From NCBI GenBank assembly GCA_902606585.1, contig CACLGX010000001.1, forward strand, positions 62,001 to 126,000: a stretch of 64,000 nucleotides of DNA, in the 5' to 3' direction. This document shows, piece after piece, positions 27,590 to 36,904 of the stretch. The position numbers were made by a program, and so were the translations under genes. Within the stretch, counting starts at the first letter, position 1. Each line of letters begins with the position of its first letter. The notes below the pieces were generated by a model, which saw only the letters and a list, made by a program, of their open reading frames with translations, was not told the origin of the DNA and did not search any database. Source of the DNA: Paracoccaceae bacterium (GTDB taxonomy: Bacteria; Pseudomonadota; Alphaproteobacteria; Rhodobacterales; Rhodobacteraceae).

Positions 27590-28171
27590 GTGAAATTAGT
27601 TCTAGGTTCAGGAAGCCCTCGCCGAAGAGAAATTTTGGCACAAGTTGGTATTTTTCCGTTCGAAATTCGTGCTCCTAATGTAGATGAAACGCCGCTTAAA
27701 AAAGAGCTACCTCTTCAGTACTGCATGAGAATTGCTGAAAAAAAAATTCGTGCAATAAAATTAGCTGATGATGAAATCGCCATTTGTGCTGATACAACAG
27801 TTGCTTTGGGTAGAAGGATTTTGGGCAAACCTATCGATCGGGCGGAAGCGGATAGATTTCTTAGTTTGTTATCAGGAAGACGACACAAAGTAATAACATG
27901 CGTAGCAATTAAAAAACACAATAAGATAAAAACAAAAGAAGTAGTCAGTCGAGTAAAAATGAGGGTTATAAGCCCCCAAGAAAAAGAAATTTATTTAGAT
28001 ACGGGTGACTGGGAGGGCAAAGCAGGAGGATATGGAATACAAGGACTTGCCTCATCGTTTATTCCTTGGATAGGTGGCTCATATACCGGTATAGTAGGCT
28101 TGCCCTTAACTGAAACAATTAAATTGCTGAGCGCCTTCGGATATCCGGTATTTGGTAAAAACAATGGTTAA
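27590..28171 (+). CDS. maf: Maf-like nucleoside triphosphate pyrophosphatase
   Basis: 193-aa protein with the Maf N-terminus LVLGSGSPRRREIL, the VDET segment, ADTTVALGRRILGKP, LSGRRHKVITCVA and GKAGGYGIQG. House-cleaning pyrophosphatase acting on non-canonical or modified nucleotides and implicated in septum control. Start is GTG at 27590, 3 nt after infA; no other start preserves the conserved N-terminus. Its end overlaps rng by 8 nt. Confidence 0.93.
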   Translation: MKLVLGSGSPRRREILAQVGIFPFEIRAPNVDETPLKKELPLQYCMRIAEKKIRAIKLADDEIAICADTTVALGRRILGKPIDRAEADRFLSLLSGRRHKVITCVAIKKHNKIKTKEVVSRVKMRVISPQEKEIYLDTGDWEGKAGGYGIQGLASSFIPWIGGSYTGIVGLPLTETIKLLSAFGYPVFGKNNG

Positions 28172-29171
28172 GCGATCAATATATTTAGACCATGTTCAAG
28201 ACCAAGAGGCATCAGCGCTTGTAGTTGATGGTGTTTTGCAGGACTTTTTTATAGATACTGACATCCCAACTCCAGGGCAGATTTACCGTGCCACCATTGA
28301 TCGGCCGATCAAGGGTCAAGGTGGTTACTTTTTAAAAACACCTGACGGTTCAGCTTTCTTGCGAAAAGGTAAAGGATTATCGCAGGGTTCGCGTTTATTA
28401 GTCCAAGTATCTGGCTTTGCAGAGAGAGGAAAAGCGATACCGGTTAGCAGCAAAATTCTTTTAAAGAGCCGGTACGTTATTGTTACTCCTGGAAATCCGG
28501 GTCTTAATATTTCCAGACAAATTAAAAACGAAGAGCGCAGAGAGGAATTAATTGCCTTAATCCGTCTGAATTTAAAAGATTTTAAGGAAGGTATGATTTT
28601 ACGATCAAGCTGTAAAAATGCGGCTGATAAAGACATCTTGGATGATGCAGAGGAAATGCTCAATTTGGCAAGCAAGATATTTTCTGATGACTCGAGTGAA
28701 GAAAAGCTGATTTTAGAATCTGATAAGCCACACGCTCTTGCATGGCGTGAATGGAGCGAAGATGCAGTTGTTTTTTCAGAAAATGGAAGCTTTGAAATTC
28801 ATGGAGTTTTAGATTTATTAGAGGAATTAAAATCTGAACGGGTCGAAACTAGTGATGGGCATTTTTTTATCGAAACTACCAGAGCTTGCACGACTGTAGA
28901 TATAAACACTGGCTCGGATACTAATCCTGCAGCAGCCCTGAAAGCCAATCTAGCCACAGCACGGGATCTTCCCAGACAGCTGCGCCTTCGAGGTATTGGG
29001 GGGCAAATTATTTTAGATCCTGCTCCAATTTCAAAAAAAGATCGAAAGATTTTTGATACATCATTGAGGACGGCCTTTAGAAAAGACTCCGTTGAAACAA
29101 ATATCGTTGGCTGGACAGCCATGGGGCTGATTGAAATACAACGTGCTAGGGTGCGTTCAAGCTGGAAATAA
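28164..29171 (+). CDS. rng: Ribonuclease E/G family protein (short form)
   Basis: About 335 aa, shorter than E. coli RNase G (489). A divergent S1-like region is at the N-terminus (GQIYRATIDRPIKGQGGYFLKT ... GSRLLVQVSG). The catalytic aspartates are recognisable in CTTVDINTGSD and GGQIILDPAP, with GLIEIQRARVR near the end. The zinc-link and tetramer region of RNase E is absent. Endoribonuclease for RNA processing. infA-maf-rng is normally followed by yacG in this order, but no yacG is seen before the convergent leuA 29 nt on. Confidence 0.85.
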   Translation: MVKRSIYLDHVQDQEASALVVDGVLQDFFIDTDIPTPGQIYRATIDRPIKGQGGYFLKTPDGSAFLRKGKGLSQGSRLLVQVSGFAERGKAIPVSSKILLKSRYVIVTPGNPGLNISRQIKNEERREELIALIRLNLKDFKEGMILRSSCKNAADKDILDDAEEMLNLASKIFSDDSSEEKLILESDKPHALAWREWSEDAVVFSENGSFEIHGVLDLLEELKSERVETSDGHFFIETTRACTTVDINTGSDTNPAAALKANLATARDLPRQLRLRGIGGQIILDPAPISKKDRKIFDTSLRTAFRKDSVETNIVGWTAMGLIEIQRARVRSSWK

Positions 29172-29200
29172 TATGCCTAAACATGATCATTAATTTTGTT

Positions 29201-30769
29201 CTATGAGACATCTTTCCAATTAACTTCCCGCTTGTTTTGCCCAGTTCTACCCCTACGAATAAACAACCTATTTAGAGCATTGATATAAGCTTTAGCACTG
29301 GCAACAACGGTATCAGTATCAGCAGACTGTCCCGTCGCTATATTTCCGTCTTCTTCCATTCGAACAGAAACAGTGGCCTGAGCATCTGTACCCTCAGTGA
29401 CTGCATGAACTTGGTATAATTGAAGGTGCGCATTATGTTTATAGAGTGATTGTACTGCATTAAATGTTGCATCTACCGGTCCATCGCCGGTGGCAGTAGT
29501 TGAAGATTCTTCCCCCCCAATCGTTAATGTCATAGCTGCTTCTTGTGGACCAGTTGTCCCGCAAATTACTCTCAACTCATTTAAAACAATGTGATCGTTT
29601 GCGGCATTTTCGCCAGCTTGCATAAGCGCGATTAAGTCATCATCATAAACTTCTTTCTTGCGGTCAGCTAATTCTTTGAACCTGACAAACACGTCCTTCA
29701 GTTGATTATCGGCTAAATTATAACCTAATTCTTGCAATTTTGATCGAAGAGCTGCGCGACCTGAATGTTTTCCTAATACTAAATTTGTGGCTGAAAGCCC
29801 AACATCTTCAGGACGCATAATCTCAAATGTTTCAGAATTTTTTAACATACCATCTTGATGAATACCGCTTTCATGTGCAAATGCATTTTTTCCCACTATT
29901 GCCTTATTAAATTGAACTGGAAAACCGGAAACAGAAGCAACGCGTCTGGATATATTCATTATTTTAGAGGTGTTGATATTAGTATAAAATGGCATGATGT
30001 CACCACGGACTTTTAATGCCATAACTACTTCTTCAAGAGCCGTGTTTCCGGCACGCTCACCTAATCCGTTTATTGTACACTCAATTTGTCTTGCACCACC
30101 TTCTACAGCAGCTAGAGAATTTGCAGTAGCCATGCCTAAATCATTGTGACAGTGGGTTGCAAAGACAACTTCATCTGCCCCGGGTACTTTTTCTATTAAC
30201 ATTTTGATAAGATCAGCTGACTCAAGTGGCGCTGTATAGCCTACTGTATCTGGAATATTGATGGTTGTTGCCCCAGCTGTAATAGCTATTTCTACAACAC
30301 GACATAGATAATCATGTTCGGTCCTAGTTGCGTCCATTGGCGACCACTGGATATTGTCACACAAGTTTCTAGCGTGCGTCACTGTATCGTGAATTTTTTG
30401 CGCCATTTGATCTTTATCTAAATTTGGTATCGCGCGGTGTAACGGCGAAGTTCCAATAAATGTATGAATTCTGGGTCGTTCCGAGTTTTTTATTGCATCC
30501 CAGCAACGATCGATATCTCCAAAATTAGCCCGTGCTAAGCCACATATGACGGCCGTTTTACTACGCTCCGAAATTTCACTTACTGCCTTGAAGTCACCCT
30601 CTGATGCAATGGGAAATCCAGCTTCAATAATATCAACTCCCATATTATCAAGGAGCTCTGCGATTTCTAATTTTTCCTCATGGGTCATGGTTGCCCCTGG
30701 TGACTGTTCGCCATCTCTAAGCGTGGTGTCAAAAATTACTACACGATCTTTGTCTGTTGTTTTTTTCAT
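29201..30769 (-). CDS. leuA: 2-isopropylmalate synthase
   Basis: First committed enzyme of leucine synthesis, condensing 2-ketoisovalerate with acetyl-CoA. 522 aa, with IFDTTLRDGEQSPGATM, TINIPDTVGYTAP, FATHCHNDLGMATANSLA (metal His), NGLGERAGNTALEE, and a C-terminal allosteric domain (LRVICGTTGPQEAAMTL ... LYQVHAVTEGTDAQATVSV) for leucine feedback. It is preceded on the same strand by a leucine-rich leader ORF and competing hairpins (30788-30932), so attenuation control is likely. Weak ribosome site (GAGAT) before ATG 30769. Confidence 0.96.
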   Translation of the reverse strand: MKKTTDKDRVVIFDTTLRDGEQSPGATMTHEEKLEIAELLDNMGVDIIEAGFPIASEGDFKAVSEISERSKTAVICGLARANFGDIDRCWDAIKNSERPRIHTFIGTSPLHRAIPNLDKDQMAQKIHDTVTHARNLCDNIQWSPMDATRTEHDYLCRVVEIAITAGATTINIPDTVGYTAPLESADLIKMLIEKVPGADEVVFATHCHNDLGMATANSLAAVEGGARQIECTINGLGERAGNTALEEVVMALKVRGDIMPFYTNINTSKIMNISRRVASVSGFPVQFNKAIVGKNAFAHESGIHQDGMLKNSETFEIMRPEDVGLSATNLVLGKHSGRAALRSKLQELGYNLADNQLKDVFVRFKELADRKKEVYDDDLIALMQAGENAANDHIVLNELRVICGTTGPQEAAMTLTIGGEESSTTATGDGPVDATFNAVQSLYKHNAHLQLYQVHAVTEGTDAQATVSVRMEEDGNIATGQSADTDTVVASAKAYINALNRLFIRRGRTGQNKREVNWKDVS

Positions 30770-30787
30770 TTTTGGATCTCGTTTTTG

Positions 30788-30866
30788 CTACTAAGTTGTT
30801 GGTGCGGTAGTCTGCCTCTCTGAGCGGTCGCACCAGACAATGGCACGCTCAGAGGCAGCTTAGTAG
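30788..30866 (-). promoter_or_regulatory. Candidate leucine attenuator in front of leuA
   Basis: Reading on the minus strand, four blocks can pair. CTACTAAG+CTGCCTCTGAGCG (30866-30846, the leader's Leu codons and stop) pairs with CGCTCAGAGAGGCAG (30826-30812, two bulged bases) and CTTAGTAG (30795-30788). Alternatively TGGTGCG (30835-30829) pairs with CGCACCA (30806-30800). The two folds cross and exclude each other, as expected for attenuation. No T-run follows either hairpin, so control may be Rho-dependent or translational rather than an intrinsic terminator. Confidence 0.65.
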
Positions 30867-30932
30867 TAGGCGCAGCTCTAAAGGTTTTTGCACCTCATTA
30901 ATGGTTTTTTTTGTTAAGAACTCATAAATCAT
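30849..30932 (-). CDS. leuL: Leucine-rich leader peptide of leuA
   Basis: A 27-codon reading frame directly upstream of leuA on the same strand ends in PLELRLLLSCL. It has seven Leu codons overall and a CTA CTA CTA run, and its stop lies inside the attenuator hairpin. This is the expected sensor of leucyl-tRNA supply. No Shine-Dalgarno is visible before its ATG (30932-30930); a -10-like TATAGT ends 6 nt upstream, suggesting a leaderless mRNA as described for trpL in rhizobia. Too short for ordinary gene callers. Confidence 0.7.
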   Translation of the reverse strand: MIYEFLTKKTINEVQKPLELRLLLSCL

Positions 30933-30938
30933 GTTTTA

Positions 30939-30966
30939 ACTATACACCGTTGTTGAAAAATGAAAA
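30939..30966 (-). promoter_or_regulatory. Putative promoter for leuL-leuA
   Basis: On the minus strand TTTTCA (30966-30961) and TATAGT (30944-30939) are spaced by 16 nt and would start transcription at about the A of the leader ATG. Sequence resemblance only. Confidence 0.45.
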
Positions 30967-31082
30967 CCCAGTTTTAATGATAGTAAACATAGAATCAAAT
31001 CATATAGTTACAGAAAAAAAGGATTTTTATTTGGCTCGGTGAAAGTTTTGTTAAATAACAGTCATCGATATAGTGAGAAATT

Positions 31083-31304
31083 ATGGGTAAAACAGAAAAT
31101 AACGCAACTAATTCACGGTTGACCGAAAATGAGGCAAAGATTTCATATCTTATAAAGGATATTGAAGATTTATCAGATATTGTAGCAAAGCAGAGCCTCG
31201 AATTAGAAAAACTAAATAAAAAAGTCAGTTTCTTAATTCAAAAAGAAACTGAGCGAGATGATATAAGTGCTGTTGTATTAGGTGATAAACCACCACACTG
31301 GTGA
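31083..31304 (+). CDS. slyX: SlyX-family protein
   Basis: 73-aa cytoplasmic protein that is almost entirely predicted coiled coil (LTENEAKISYLIKDIEDLSDIVAKQ, then heptad-like Leu/Ile spacing), ending in the family's DKPPHW tail (PPHY/W). Biochemical role unknown. Located 90 nt before the MORN-repeat gene in the same direction. Confidence 0.85.
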   Translation: MGKTENNATNSRLTENEAKISYLIKDIEDLSDIVAKQSLELEKLNKKVSFLIQKETERDDISAVVLGDKPPHW

Positions 31305-31393
31305 TGAAATAAAAACTAATTAAAGAAAACATTGTAACCCGCGAGTTCTCTTATTAGGTTAGTGCGTAAGATACATGAGCAGGGACTTAACTG

Positions 31394-32794
31394 ATGAAAT
31401 TTAGTCACATCGTTATTGTAATCATCGCATTTTTTGTCAGCGGTAGTATTGCTATTTCGCAAACATCAAGCGGTACTCAAGAATATGGTGATGGTGGGGC
31501 TTATGAGGGTGAATTTTTGAATGGCTTACCACATGGAAATGGAACTTATGAATTACCAAATGGCTATAGGTATGTAGGTGAGTGGTTTGAAGGTGAAATA
31601 AATGGACAAGGTGAAGCATTATTCCCGAATGGGTCTGTTTATATTGGAAGTTTTGTCAAGGGAAAGCCTGAGGGGAGTGGAAAAATCACCTTTAGTGACG
31701 GTGGTACATATGAAGGTGAATGGGTAAACGGAAGCATAACTGGTGTTGGCTATGCAAAATATGCCAACGGAACGACTTACCAAGGAAAATTTCTTGATGC
31801 AATGCATGATGGAAGTGGAATTATGAAGAGCCCGGACGGGTACATTTACGACGGAACATGGGAAAATGGCGTAAAGCAAGGCACTGCAAAAGTAACTTAT
31901 CCGGATGGATCAATTTATATAGGCGACATTTCACAAGGACTCCGTGAGGGTAAAGGCCGTCTCGAAATGCCAGAAGGCCTAGCCTATGAGGGCACATGGA
32001 AAGCTGGTGAAATTAATGGAGAAGGCCAACTTTCTCAGGAGAATGGCGATGTTTATACAGGAACACTTGTTAATGGCCGCCGCGAGGGTTTAGGGAAAGT
32101 AACTTACGCTAATGGTGATTTATATGAAGGCAACTTCTCTAATGATCAGAGAAGTGGTCAGGGGAAGTTTATTGGTGCTGACGGTTATACATATGAAGGA
32201 AGTTGGCAGGAAGGCGAAATAAAGGGTGAGGGTGAAGTAATCTATCCCGATGGTTCTCGATATGCGGGGACTTTCTCAAACGGTTTGGCTGATGGACTTG
32301 GTGAGATAATCTATCCTGATGGTTCAAGTTACTCTGGAGAGTGGCTGGCTGGAGTAATTGAAGGTAAAGGAAAAGCTACTTATCCGAACAATGCAGTTTA
32401 CGAGGGTTTATTTCGTAATGCTAAGTACCATGGGTACGGAGTAATGCGTTTTGAAAATGGCTATATCTATGAAGGAAACTGGAAAGAGGGTAGGCGAAAC
32501 GGTGTAGGGAAAGCAACCTTTACAGATGGTATGGTCTATGAAGGTGACTATTTGGATGGACAAAGACATGGAATAGGCACAATTACTTTAGCTGACGGTT
32601 TTAAATACACGGGTGATTGGGAGTTTGGTGAGATAACTGGAGTTGGAATTGCAACGTACGCTAATGGCGATATCTATCAAGGTAGCTTTGTGAAGGGTAA
32701 ACGCCAGGGAAGGGGTACCATTAAATTTGCCAGTGGGGATTCGGCTAGTGGAAAATGGGATGATGGAGCATTAGTTGAAACAGGTTCCGACTAA
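31394..32794 (+). CDS. Exported MORN-repeat protein
   Basis: 466-aa protein with a signal peptide (KFSHIVIVIIAFFVSGSIAISQ) followed by 18 consecutive 23-residue MORN repeats of the form Y-E-G-x-W/F-x-x-G-x-x-x-G-x-G-x-x-x-Y-x-D/N-G, plus a degenerate last unit (ASGKWDDG). MORN arrays form extended beta-hairpin sheets used in protein or lipid contact. Bacterial exported versions have no fixed function. Repeats alternate between a Trp type (EWxxGxIxGxG) and a Phe type (SFxxGxxxGxG); the alternation shifts phase near repeats 9-10. Confidence 0.9.
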   Translation: MKFSHIVIVIIAFFVSGSIAISQTSSGTQEYGDGGAYEGEFLNGLPHGNGTYELPNGYRYVGEWFEGEINGQGEALFPNGSVYIGSFVKGKPEGSGKITFSDGGTYEGEWVNGSITGVGYAKYANGTTYQGKFLDAMHDGSGIMKSPDGYIYDGTWENGVKQGTAKVTYPDGSIYIGDISQGLREGKGRLEMPEGLAYEGTWKAGEINGEGQLSQENGDVYTGTLVNGRREGLGKVTYANGDLYEGNFSNDQRSGQGKFIGADGYTYEGSWQEGEIKGEGEVIYPDGSRYAGTFSNGLADGLGEIIYPDGSSYSGEWLAGVIEGKGKATYPNNAVYEGLFRNAKYHGYGVMRFENGYIYEGNWKEGRRNGVGKATFTDGMVYEGDYLDGQRHGIGTITLADGFKYTGDWEFGEITGVGIATYANGDIYQGSFVKGKRQGRGTIKFASGDSASGKWDDGALVETGSD

Positions 32795-32807
32795 TACATT
32801 TTCAATT

Positions 32808-33473
32808 TTACCAAGGCACTGTTTTTCTATTCCAATCAAAAAATTGGCCAGAAGATTCTGGGTTTAAATTTTCGGCTAACCGCAAAATATTCGTAGAAGC
32901 ATCTTCAGGTGAAACAGCTGGATGGCGGCCAAGATATTTTTTAGTGAAGTTTGTTCTCACTGTTCCAGGATGAATGGCAACACATGTTAAGTTTGGAAAA
33001 GTGCGAGAATATTCGATAGCTGTAGTCCGAATAAATTGGTTTAAAGCAGCTTTCGATGCCCTGTAACTATACCAACCACCTAGCTTATTGTCGCCAATGG
33101 AGCCTACCCTTGCTGATAATACACCAATAAAACAACTCGAATTCTTATCTATTAGTTTTTTGATATGTTTTAAAATAAGAGTTGGCCCCACGGCATTAGT
33201 TATAAACTGGTCGAGTGCAGCATTAGAGTTGAACTGCCGAATGGTTTTTTCCGGTTCTGCTGAATTCACCACAAGTGCTCCAGTTGTAATAAATATCTGG
33301 TCGAAGGTACCATCCAAAGTTTCGATAGCAGAAATAATTTTACTTTCATCTGATAAATCCAGATCATGGTGGCTCCTAGAAAGCCCAGAAACATTATGTC
33401 CTTTGGCAGTACACGCTTCTTGTAGGGCTGCCCCTATTCCGCCAGAATTTCCAAATATTAAAACTCTTTTCAT
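32808..33473 (-). CDS. SDR-family oxidoreductase (C-factor-like)
   Basis: 221-aa SDR with a shortened cofactor motif (LIFGNSGGIGAAL), ITTGALVV in place of NNAG, and catalytic YSYRASKAALNQF. It resembles the CsgA/C-factor-like SDR subgroup; substrate unknown. The frame remains open to 33608, which would overlap the hisS start on the other strand; the ATG at 33473 gives the proper SDR N-terminus. Convergent with the MORN gene (13 nt) and divergent from hisS. Confidence 0.83.
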   Translation of the reverse strand: MKRVLIFGNSGGIGAALQEACTAKGHNVSGLSRSHHDLDLSDESKIISAIETLDGTFDQIFITTGALVVNSAEPEKTIRQFNSNAALDQFITNAVGPTLILKHIKKLIDKNSSCFIGVLSARVGSIGDNKLGGWYSYRASKAALNQFIRTTAIEYSRTFPNLTCVAIHPGTVRTNFTKKYLGRHPAVSPEDASTNILRLAENLNPESSGQFFDWNRKTVPW

Positions 33474-33587
33474 ATAATTTGAGGTAGTAGAATAAATAGA
33501 ACAATCAAGAATGTGCTCCCACATTGCTTGCTCATTGAATGGGAAATCGCTAGATGAATGATTAATAGATGCCGCAGGACATTCATA

Positions 33588-35060
33588 ATGGCTAAAGACA
33601 AAAAACAAAATAGACCAAAAGCTATTACGCCCAAAGGCTTTCGTGACTACTTTGGTTCCGAAGTGACAGAACGAAACCAGATGTTACAGAGAATAGCGGA
33701 AATATATCAGAGCTATGGGTTTGAGGCTCTTGAAAGTTCCGCAGTGGAAACTGTAGAAGCGCTTGGAAAATTTTTACCTGATGTAGATCAGCCGAATGAA
33801 GGTGTTTTTGCCTGGCAAGAAGATAATCAAGATTGGTTGGCACTTCGCTATGATCTAACCGCTCCGTTGGCAAGGGTTTATGCGCAATATAGAAATGAAC
33901 TCCCGACCCCATACCGACGGTATTCAATGGGGCCAGTATGGAGAAATGAGAAACCCGGTCCAGGCCGTTTTAGACAGTTCTATCAATGTGATGCCGACAC
34001 GGTAGGGTCGGCAAGTATAGCAGCGGACTCAGAAATTTGTATGCTCCTTTCTGATACTCTTCAGAATGTAGGAATTCCGGAAGGTGACTACATAATTAAA
34101 GCAAATAATCGCAAAGTTCTTAACGGTGTCCTTGAGAGTGTGAATATTCAAGAAACACCTAAAAAAGATGCAATACTTCGAACTATCGATAAGTTTGATA
34201 AAATTGGAGAAAGTGGCATAAGGCAGCTACTGGGAAAAGGCCGGCTTGATGCATCTGGGGCTTACATTGATGGGGTAGGTCTATCTGATAGCGAAGCCGA
34301 TATAGTTTTGGAGTTCTTAACTTCTAAGGGCACCGATATTGAAACAACATTAAGAAATCTAAAAAATTTGATTGGATCTTCCGAAATAGGATTGGAGGGT
34401 GTAAATGAACTGGAAACGATGGCAGAACTCTTTGAAACTGGCGGATACAGCAGCAAAAAGATTTCAATTGATCCTTCTGTAGTAAGGGGTTTGGGCTACT
34501 ATACTGGCCCAGTTTATGAAGCGGAGCTTACCTTTGAAATTTTTGATGAAAAGGGTAGGGAAAGACAATTTGGATCAGTTTCAGGCGGTGGACGCTACGA
34601 TGATTTAGTAAAGCGCTTTACAGGTCAAACCGTTCCTGCAACAGGTGTGTCGATTGGGGTGGATAGGCTTCTAGCTGCATTAAAAGCAAAAGGAAGAATA
34701 CAAGCTTCTGGATTAGGCCCTGTCGTTGTTACTGTTATGGATCGAGATCGAATTAGTGATTATCAAGAGATAGTAACTGAGTTACGAAACGCTGGAATAC
34801 GTGCTGAAGTATATCTCGGGAACCCAAAAAACTTTGGTAATCAGTTGAAGTATGCAGACAATAGAGGTTCACCTGCTGCCGTTATAGAGGGTACTGAGGA
34901 ACGTGAAATTGGAATGATTCAAATTAAGGATCTGATTTTAGGTAAAAAACTTTCTGAGGAGGCAACTTTAGAAGAATGGAAAGATAGGCCTAGTCAATTC
35001 ACAGTTCGGCGCGAAGAGCTCGTAGAAAAAATTAGAGAAATATTAAGTGTCTACAAATAA
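33588..35060 (+). CDS. hisS: Histidyl-tRNA synthetase
   Basis: Class II aminoacyl-tRNA synthetase of 490 aa. Motif 2 region [20 protein letters not shown], histidine-specific [12 protein letters not shown] and motif 3 [12 protein letters not shown] are clear; a C-terminal anticodon-binding domain follows ([11 protein letters not shown] ... [11 protein letters not shown]). Inserts of about 60 aa relative to E. coli HisS are normal in this group. Start ATG at 33588 is preferred to 33558. Its stop overlaps hisZ (TAATG), and hisS-hisZ-hisG form one operon. Confidence 0.95.
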   Translation: MAKDKKQNRPKAITPKGFRDYFGSEVTERNQMLQRIAEIYQSYGFEALESSAVETVEALGKFLPDVDQPNEGVFAWQEDNQDWLALRYDLTAPLARVYAQYRNELPTPYRRYSMGPVWRNEKPGPGRFRQFYQCDADTVGSASIAADSEICMLLSDTLQNVGIPEGDYIIKANNRKVLNGVLESVNIQETPKKDAILRTIDKFDKIGESGIRQLLGKGRLDASGAYIDGVGLSDSEADIVLEFLTSKGTDIETTLRNLKNLIGSSEIGLEGVNELETMAELFETGGYSSKKISIDPSVVRGLGYYTGPVYEAELTFEIFDEKGRERQFGSVSGGGRYDDLVKRFTGQTVPATGVSIGVDRLLAALKAKGRIQASGLGPVVVTVMDRDRISDYQEIVTELRNAGIRAEVYLGNPKNFGNQLKYADNRGSPAAVIEGTEEREIGMIQIKDLILGKKLSEEATLEEWKDRPSQFTVRREELVEKIREILSVYK

Positions 35061-36148
35061 TGACAGTCCTAAGAGATATATTACTAGAGGCCAAAAATTT
35101 AGCGGCTATTTTTGAAGCAACAGGTGCAGAAGTCGTTGAGTTAGACTTCTTGCAGATTTCAAATGTTTTACTCGATTTGTATGGGGAGGATATTCGTGGC
35201 CGAGCTTTTATAACTAATGACCCGGTTTATGGTGAAATGATGTTAAGGCCTGATTTTACCGTTCCGATAGTAGAGCAACATATGACAAACAGTGTGTCAC
35301 CCGCGAGATATACTTATTGTGGTAAGGTATTTAGAAGACAAGAAGAGTTTCCGGACCGACCAAGAGAATTTCTGCAAGTAGGTTATGAAATATTTGATGG
35401 TGCTAAGCCTGAAAAAGCAGATGCAGAAGTTTTTTCGCTAGTTAATGAAGCTTTGAGTGGTATTCCAGTTAGAATAGCTACTGGTGATATTGGTATTTTG
35501 ATGTCTGCTGTGCGGTCTTTATCAACCTCGGAACCACGTAAAAAGGCGCTCCTGAGACATATCTGGCGCCCCGACCGTTTTAGAACGCTTTTGAACCAAT
35601 TTTCCGGTTTATCCTCAAAACTTCACACTACTGAAGAATTTGAAGACTATAATAAGATAGTTGATAAATTTGAAATTATTGGCTCGAGAAATGTTCGGGA
35701 AATAAAAGAACGGCTCCAACAAATTAAGTTGGAGACTGAAACAGATCCAATAAACTCAGAAGAGGTTAAAATTTTAGATGATATTTTATCCTTAAAAGAT
35801 AAATGCACAGAAGCTCTTAGGTATTTGGAAAAATTATCAAAAAAAATGCCAGGCATAGAGTTGACGGTAGAAAATTTTGCCAAGCGCCTGACGCTTTTAG
35901 AAAAAAATGGAATTAAGGCAGACCTTTTGGATTTTGAAGGCTCCTACGGGCGAACATCCATGGAATATTATGATGGATTTGTATTTGGTTTTTACTCGGA
36001 AACTCACAAGGAGCTAGCACCAGTTGCTACTGGTGGTCGTTACGATGCGCTTACGGAAAGAATGGGCCCAGGCAAGAAAATACCTGCAGTTGGAGCGGTT
36101 TTGAGGCCAGACCTTACCCTTTTGTTAAGGGAAAACTATCATGATTAG
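35060..36148 (+). CDS. hisZ: ATP phosphoribosyltransferase regulatory subunit
   Basis: 362-aa HisS paralogue that lacks aminoacylation and activates short-form HisG in the first step of histidine synthesis. It keeps the class II core (MMLRPDFTVPIVEQHM, YCGKVFRRQEEFPDRPREFLQ, GYEIFDG) and a C-terminal ATGGRYDAL. It is coupled at both ends, to hisS by TAATG and to hisG by an 8-nt overlap. Confidence 0.93.
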   Translation: MTVLRDILLEAKNLAAIFEATGAEVVELDFLQISNVLLDLYGEDIRGRAFITNDPVYGEMMLRPDFTVPIVEQHMTNSVSPARYTYCGKVFRRQEEFPDRPREFLQVGYEIFDGAKPEKADAEVFSLVNEALSGIPVRIATGDIGILMSAVRSLSTSEPRKKALLRHIWRPDRFRTLLNQFSGLSSKLHTTEEFEDYNKIVDKFEIIGSRNVREIKERLQQIKLETETDPINSEEVKILDDILSLKDKCTEALRYLEKLSKKMPGIELTVENFAKRLTLLEKNGIKADLLDFEGSYGRTSMEYYDGFVFGFYSETHKELAPVATGGRYDALTERMGPGKKIPAVGAVLRPDLTLLLRENYHD

Positions 36149-36836
36149 ATTAGGCATACCCTCAAAAGGCCGACTAATGGGCCAAACTTTTCACTGGTTT
36201 TCAGAACGTGGAATAAATTTAGTTCGAAGCGAGTCAGACAGAGAGTATGCAGGTCATATTGAGGGCATAAAGAACGTTCAGCTTATTTTTTTATCAGCTA
36301 GCGAAATACCGCGAGAGCTTTCTGCTGGGCGTTTGCACTTTGGGGTTACTGGAAATGACGTAATTCAAGAAAAATTGGTTCGTTTTAATCAGCTAGTAGA
36401 GCCCATCTCAGAACTAGGTTTTGGATTTGCTGATTTGATTATTGCAATTCCCAGCTTCTGGGTTGATGTCGAGACTTTAGATGATTTAGACGCTGTTTCG
36501 GCCCAGTTCAGAGATAATCACGGATATCGCTTACGCATAGCAACCAAATATCATCGATTGCTCAGGGAATTTTTAATGCAAACAGGCGTGGCAGATTACC
36601 AAATTGTTGATAGTCAGGGGGCTACTGAAGGTGCGGTTAAAAACGGTTTAGCCGAGGCTATCGCAGACATAACCTCGACGGGAAATACCCTAAGGGCAAA
36701 TCATCTTAAAATTTTATCAGATGGTTTGATCCTTAAATCACAAGCAACGCTTTTTAAGTCTCTAATGGCTGGGTTTTCTCAAGAGGAAAACCAGGTGGCC
36801 AATTTTTTAGTAAAGAAACTGTCCACAAAAGATTGA
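36141..36836 (+). CDS. hisG: ATP phosphoribosyltransferase, short form
   Basis: 231 aa, the HisG(S) form without the C-terminal regulatory ACT domain, so it needs HisZ. Segments: LGIPSKGRLMGQTFHWF, FGVTGNDVIQEK, LRIATKYHRLLREFL, and the PRPP loop in DSQGATEGAVKNGLAEAIADITSTGNTL. The visible pairing with hisZ immediately upstream supports the heteromeric enzyme. Confidence 0.95.
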   Translation: MIRLGIPSKGRLMGQTFHWFSERGINLVRSESDREYAGHIEGIKNVQLIFLSASEIPRELSAGRLHFGVTGNDVIQEKLVRFNQLVEPISELGFGFADLIIAIPSFWVDVETLDDLDAVSAQFRDNHGYRLRIATKYHRLLREFLMQTGVADYQIVDSQGATEGAVKNGLAEAIADITSTGNTLRANHLKILSDGLILKSQATLFKSLMAGFSQEENQVANFLVKKLSTKD

Positions 36837-36904
36837 ATTAATTATACACAAAGTGCTGCATTGCCTTTAAGTAGGCTGTCAGATCTTTAGCTTGAGGCGA
36901 AAAT

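Noticed and set aside
31394..32794. DNA tandem repeat or CRISPR-like array
   Set aside because: Periodicity comes from coding MORN repeats; the DNA copies are too diverged and there are no spacers.
33474..33608. N-terminal extension of the SDR gene
   Set aside because: It overlaps the hisS start on the other strand and precedes the proper SDR N-terminus at 33473.
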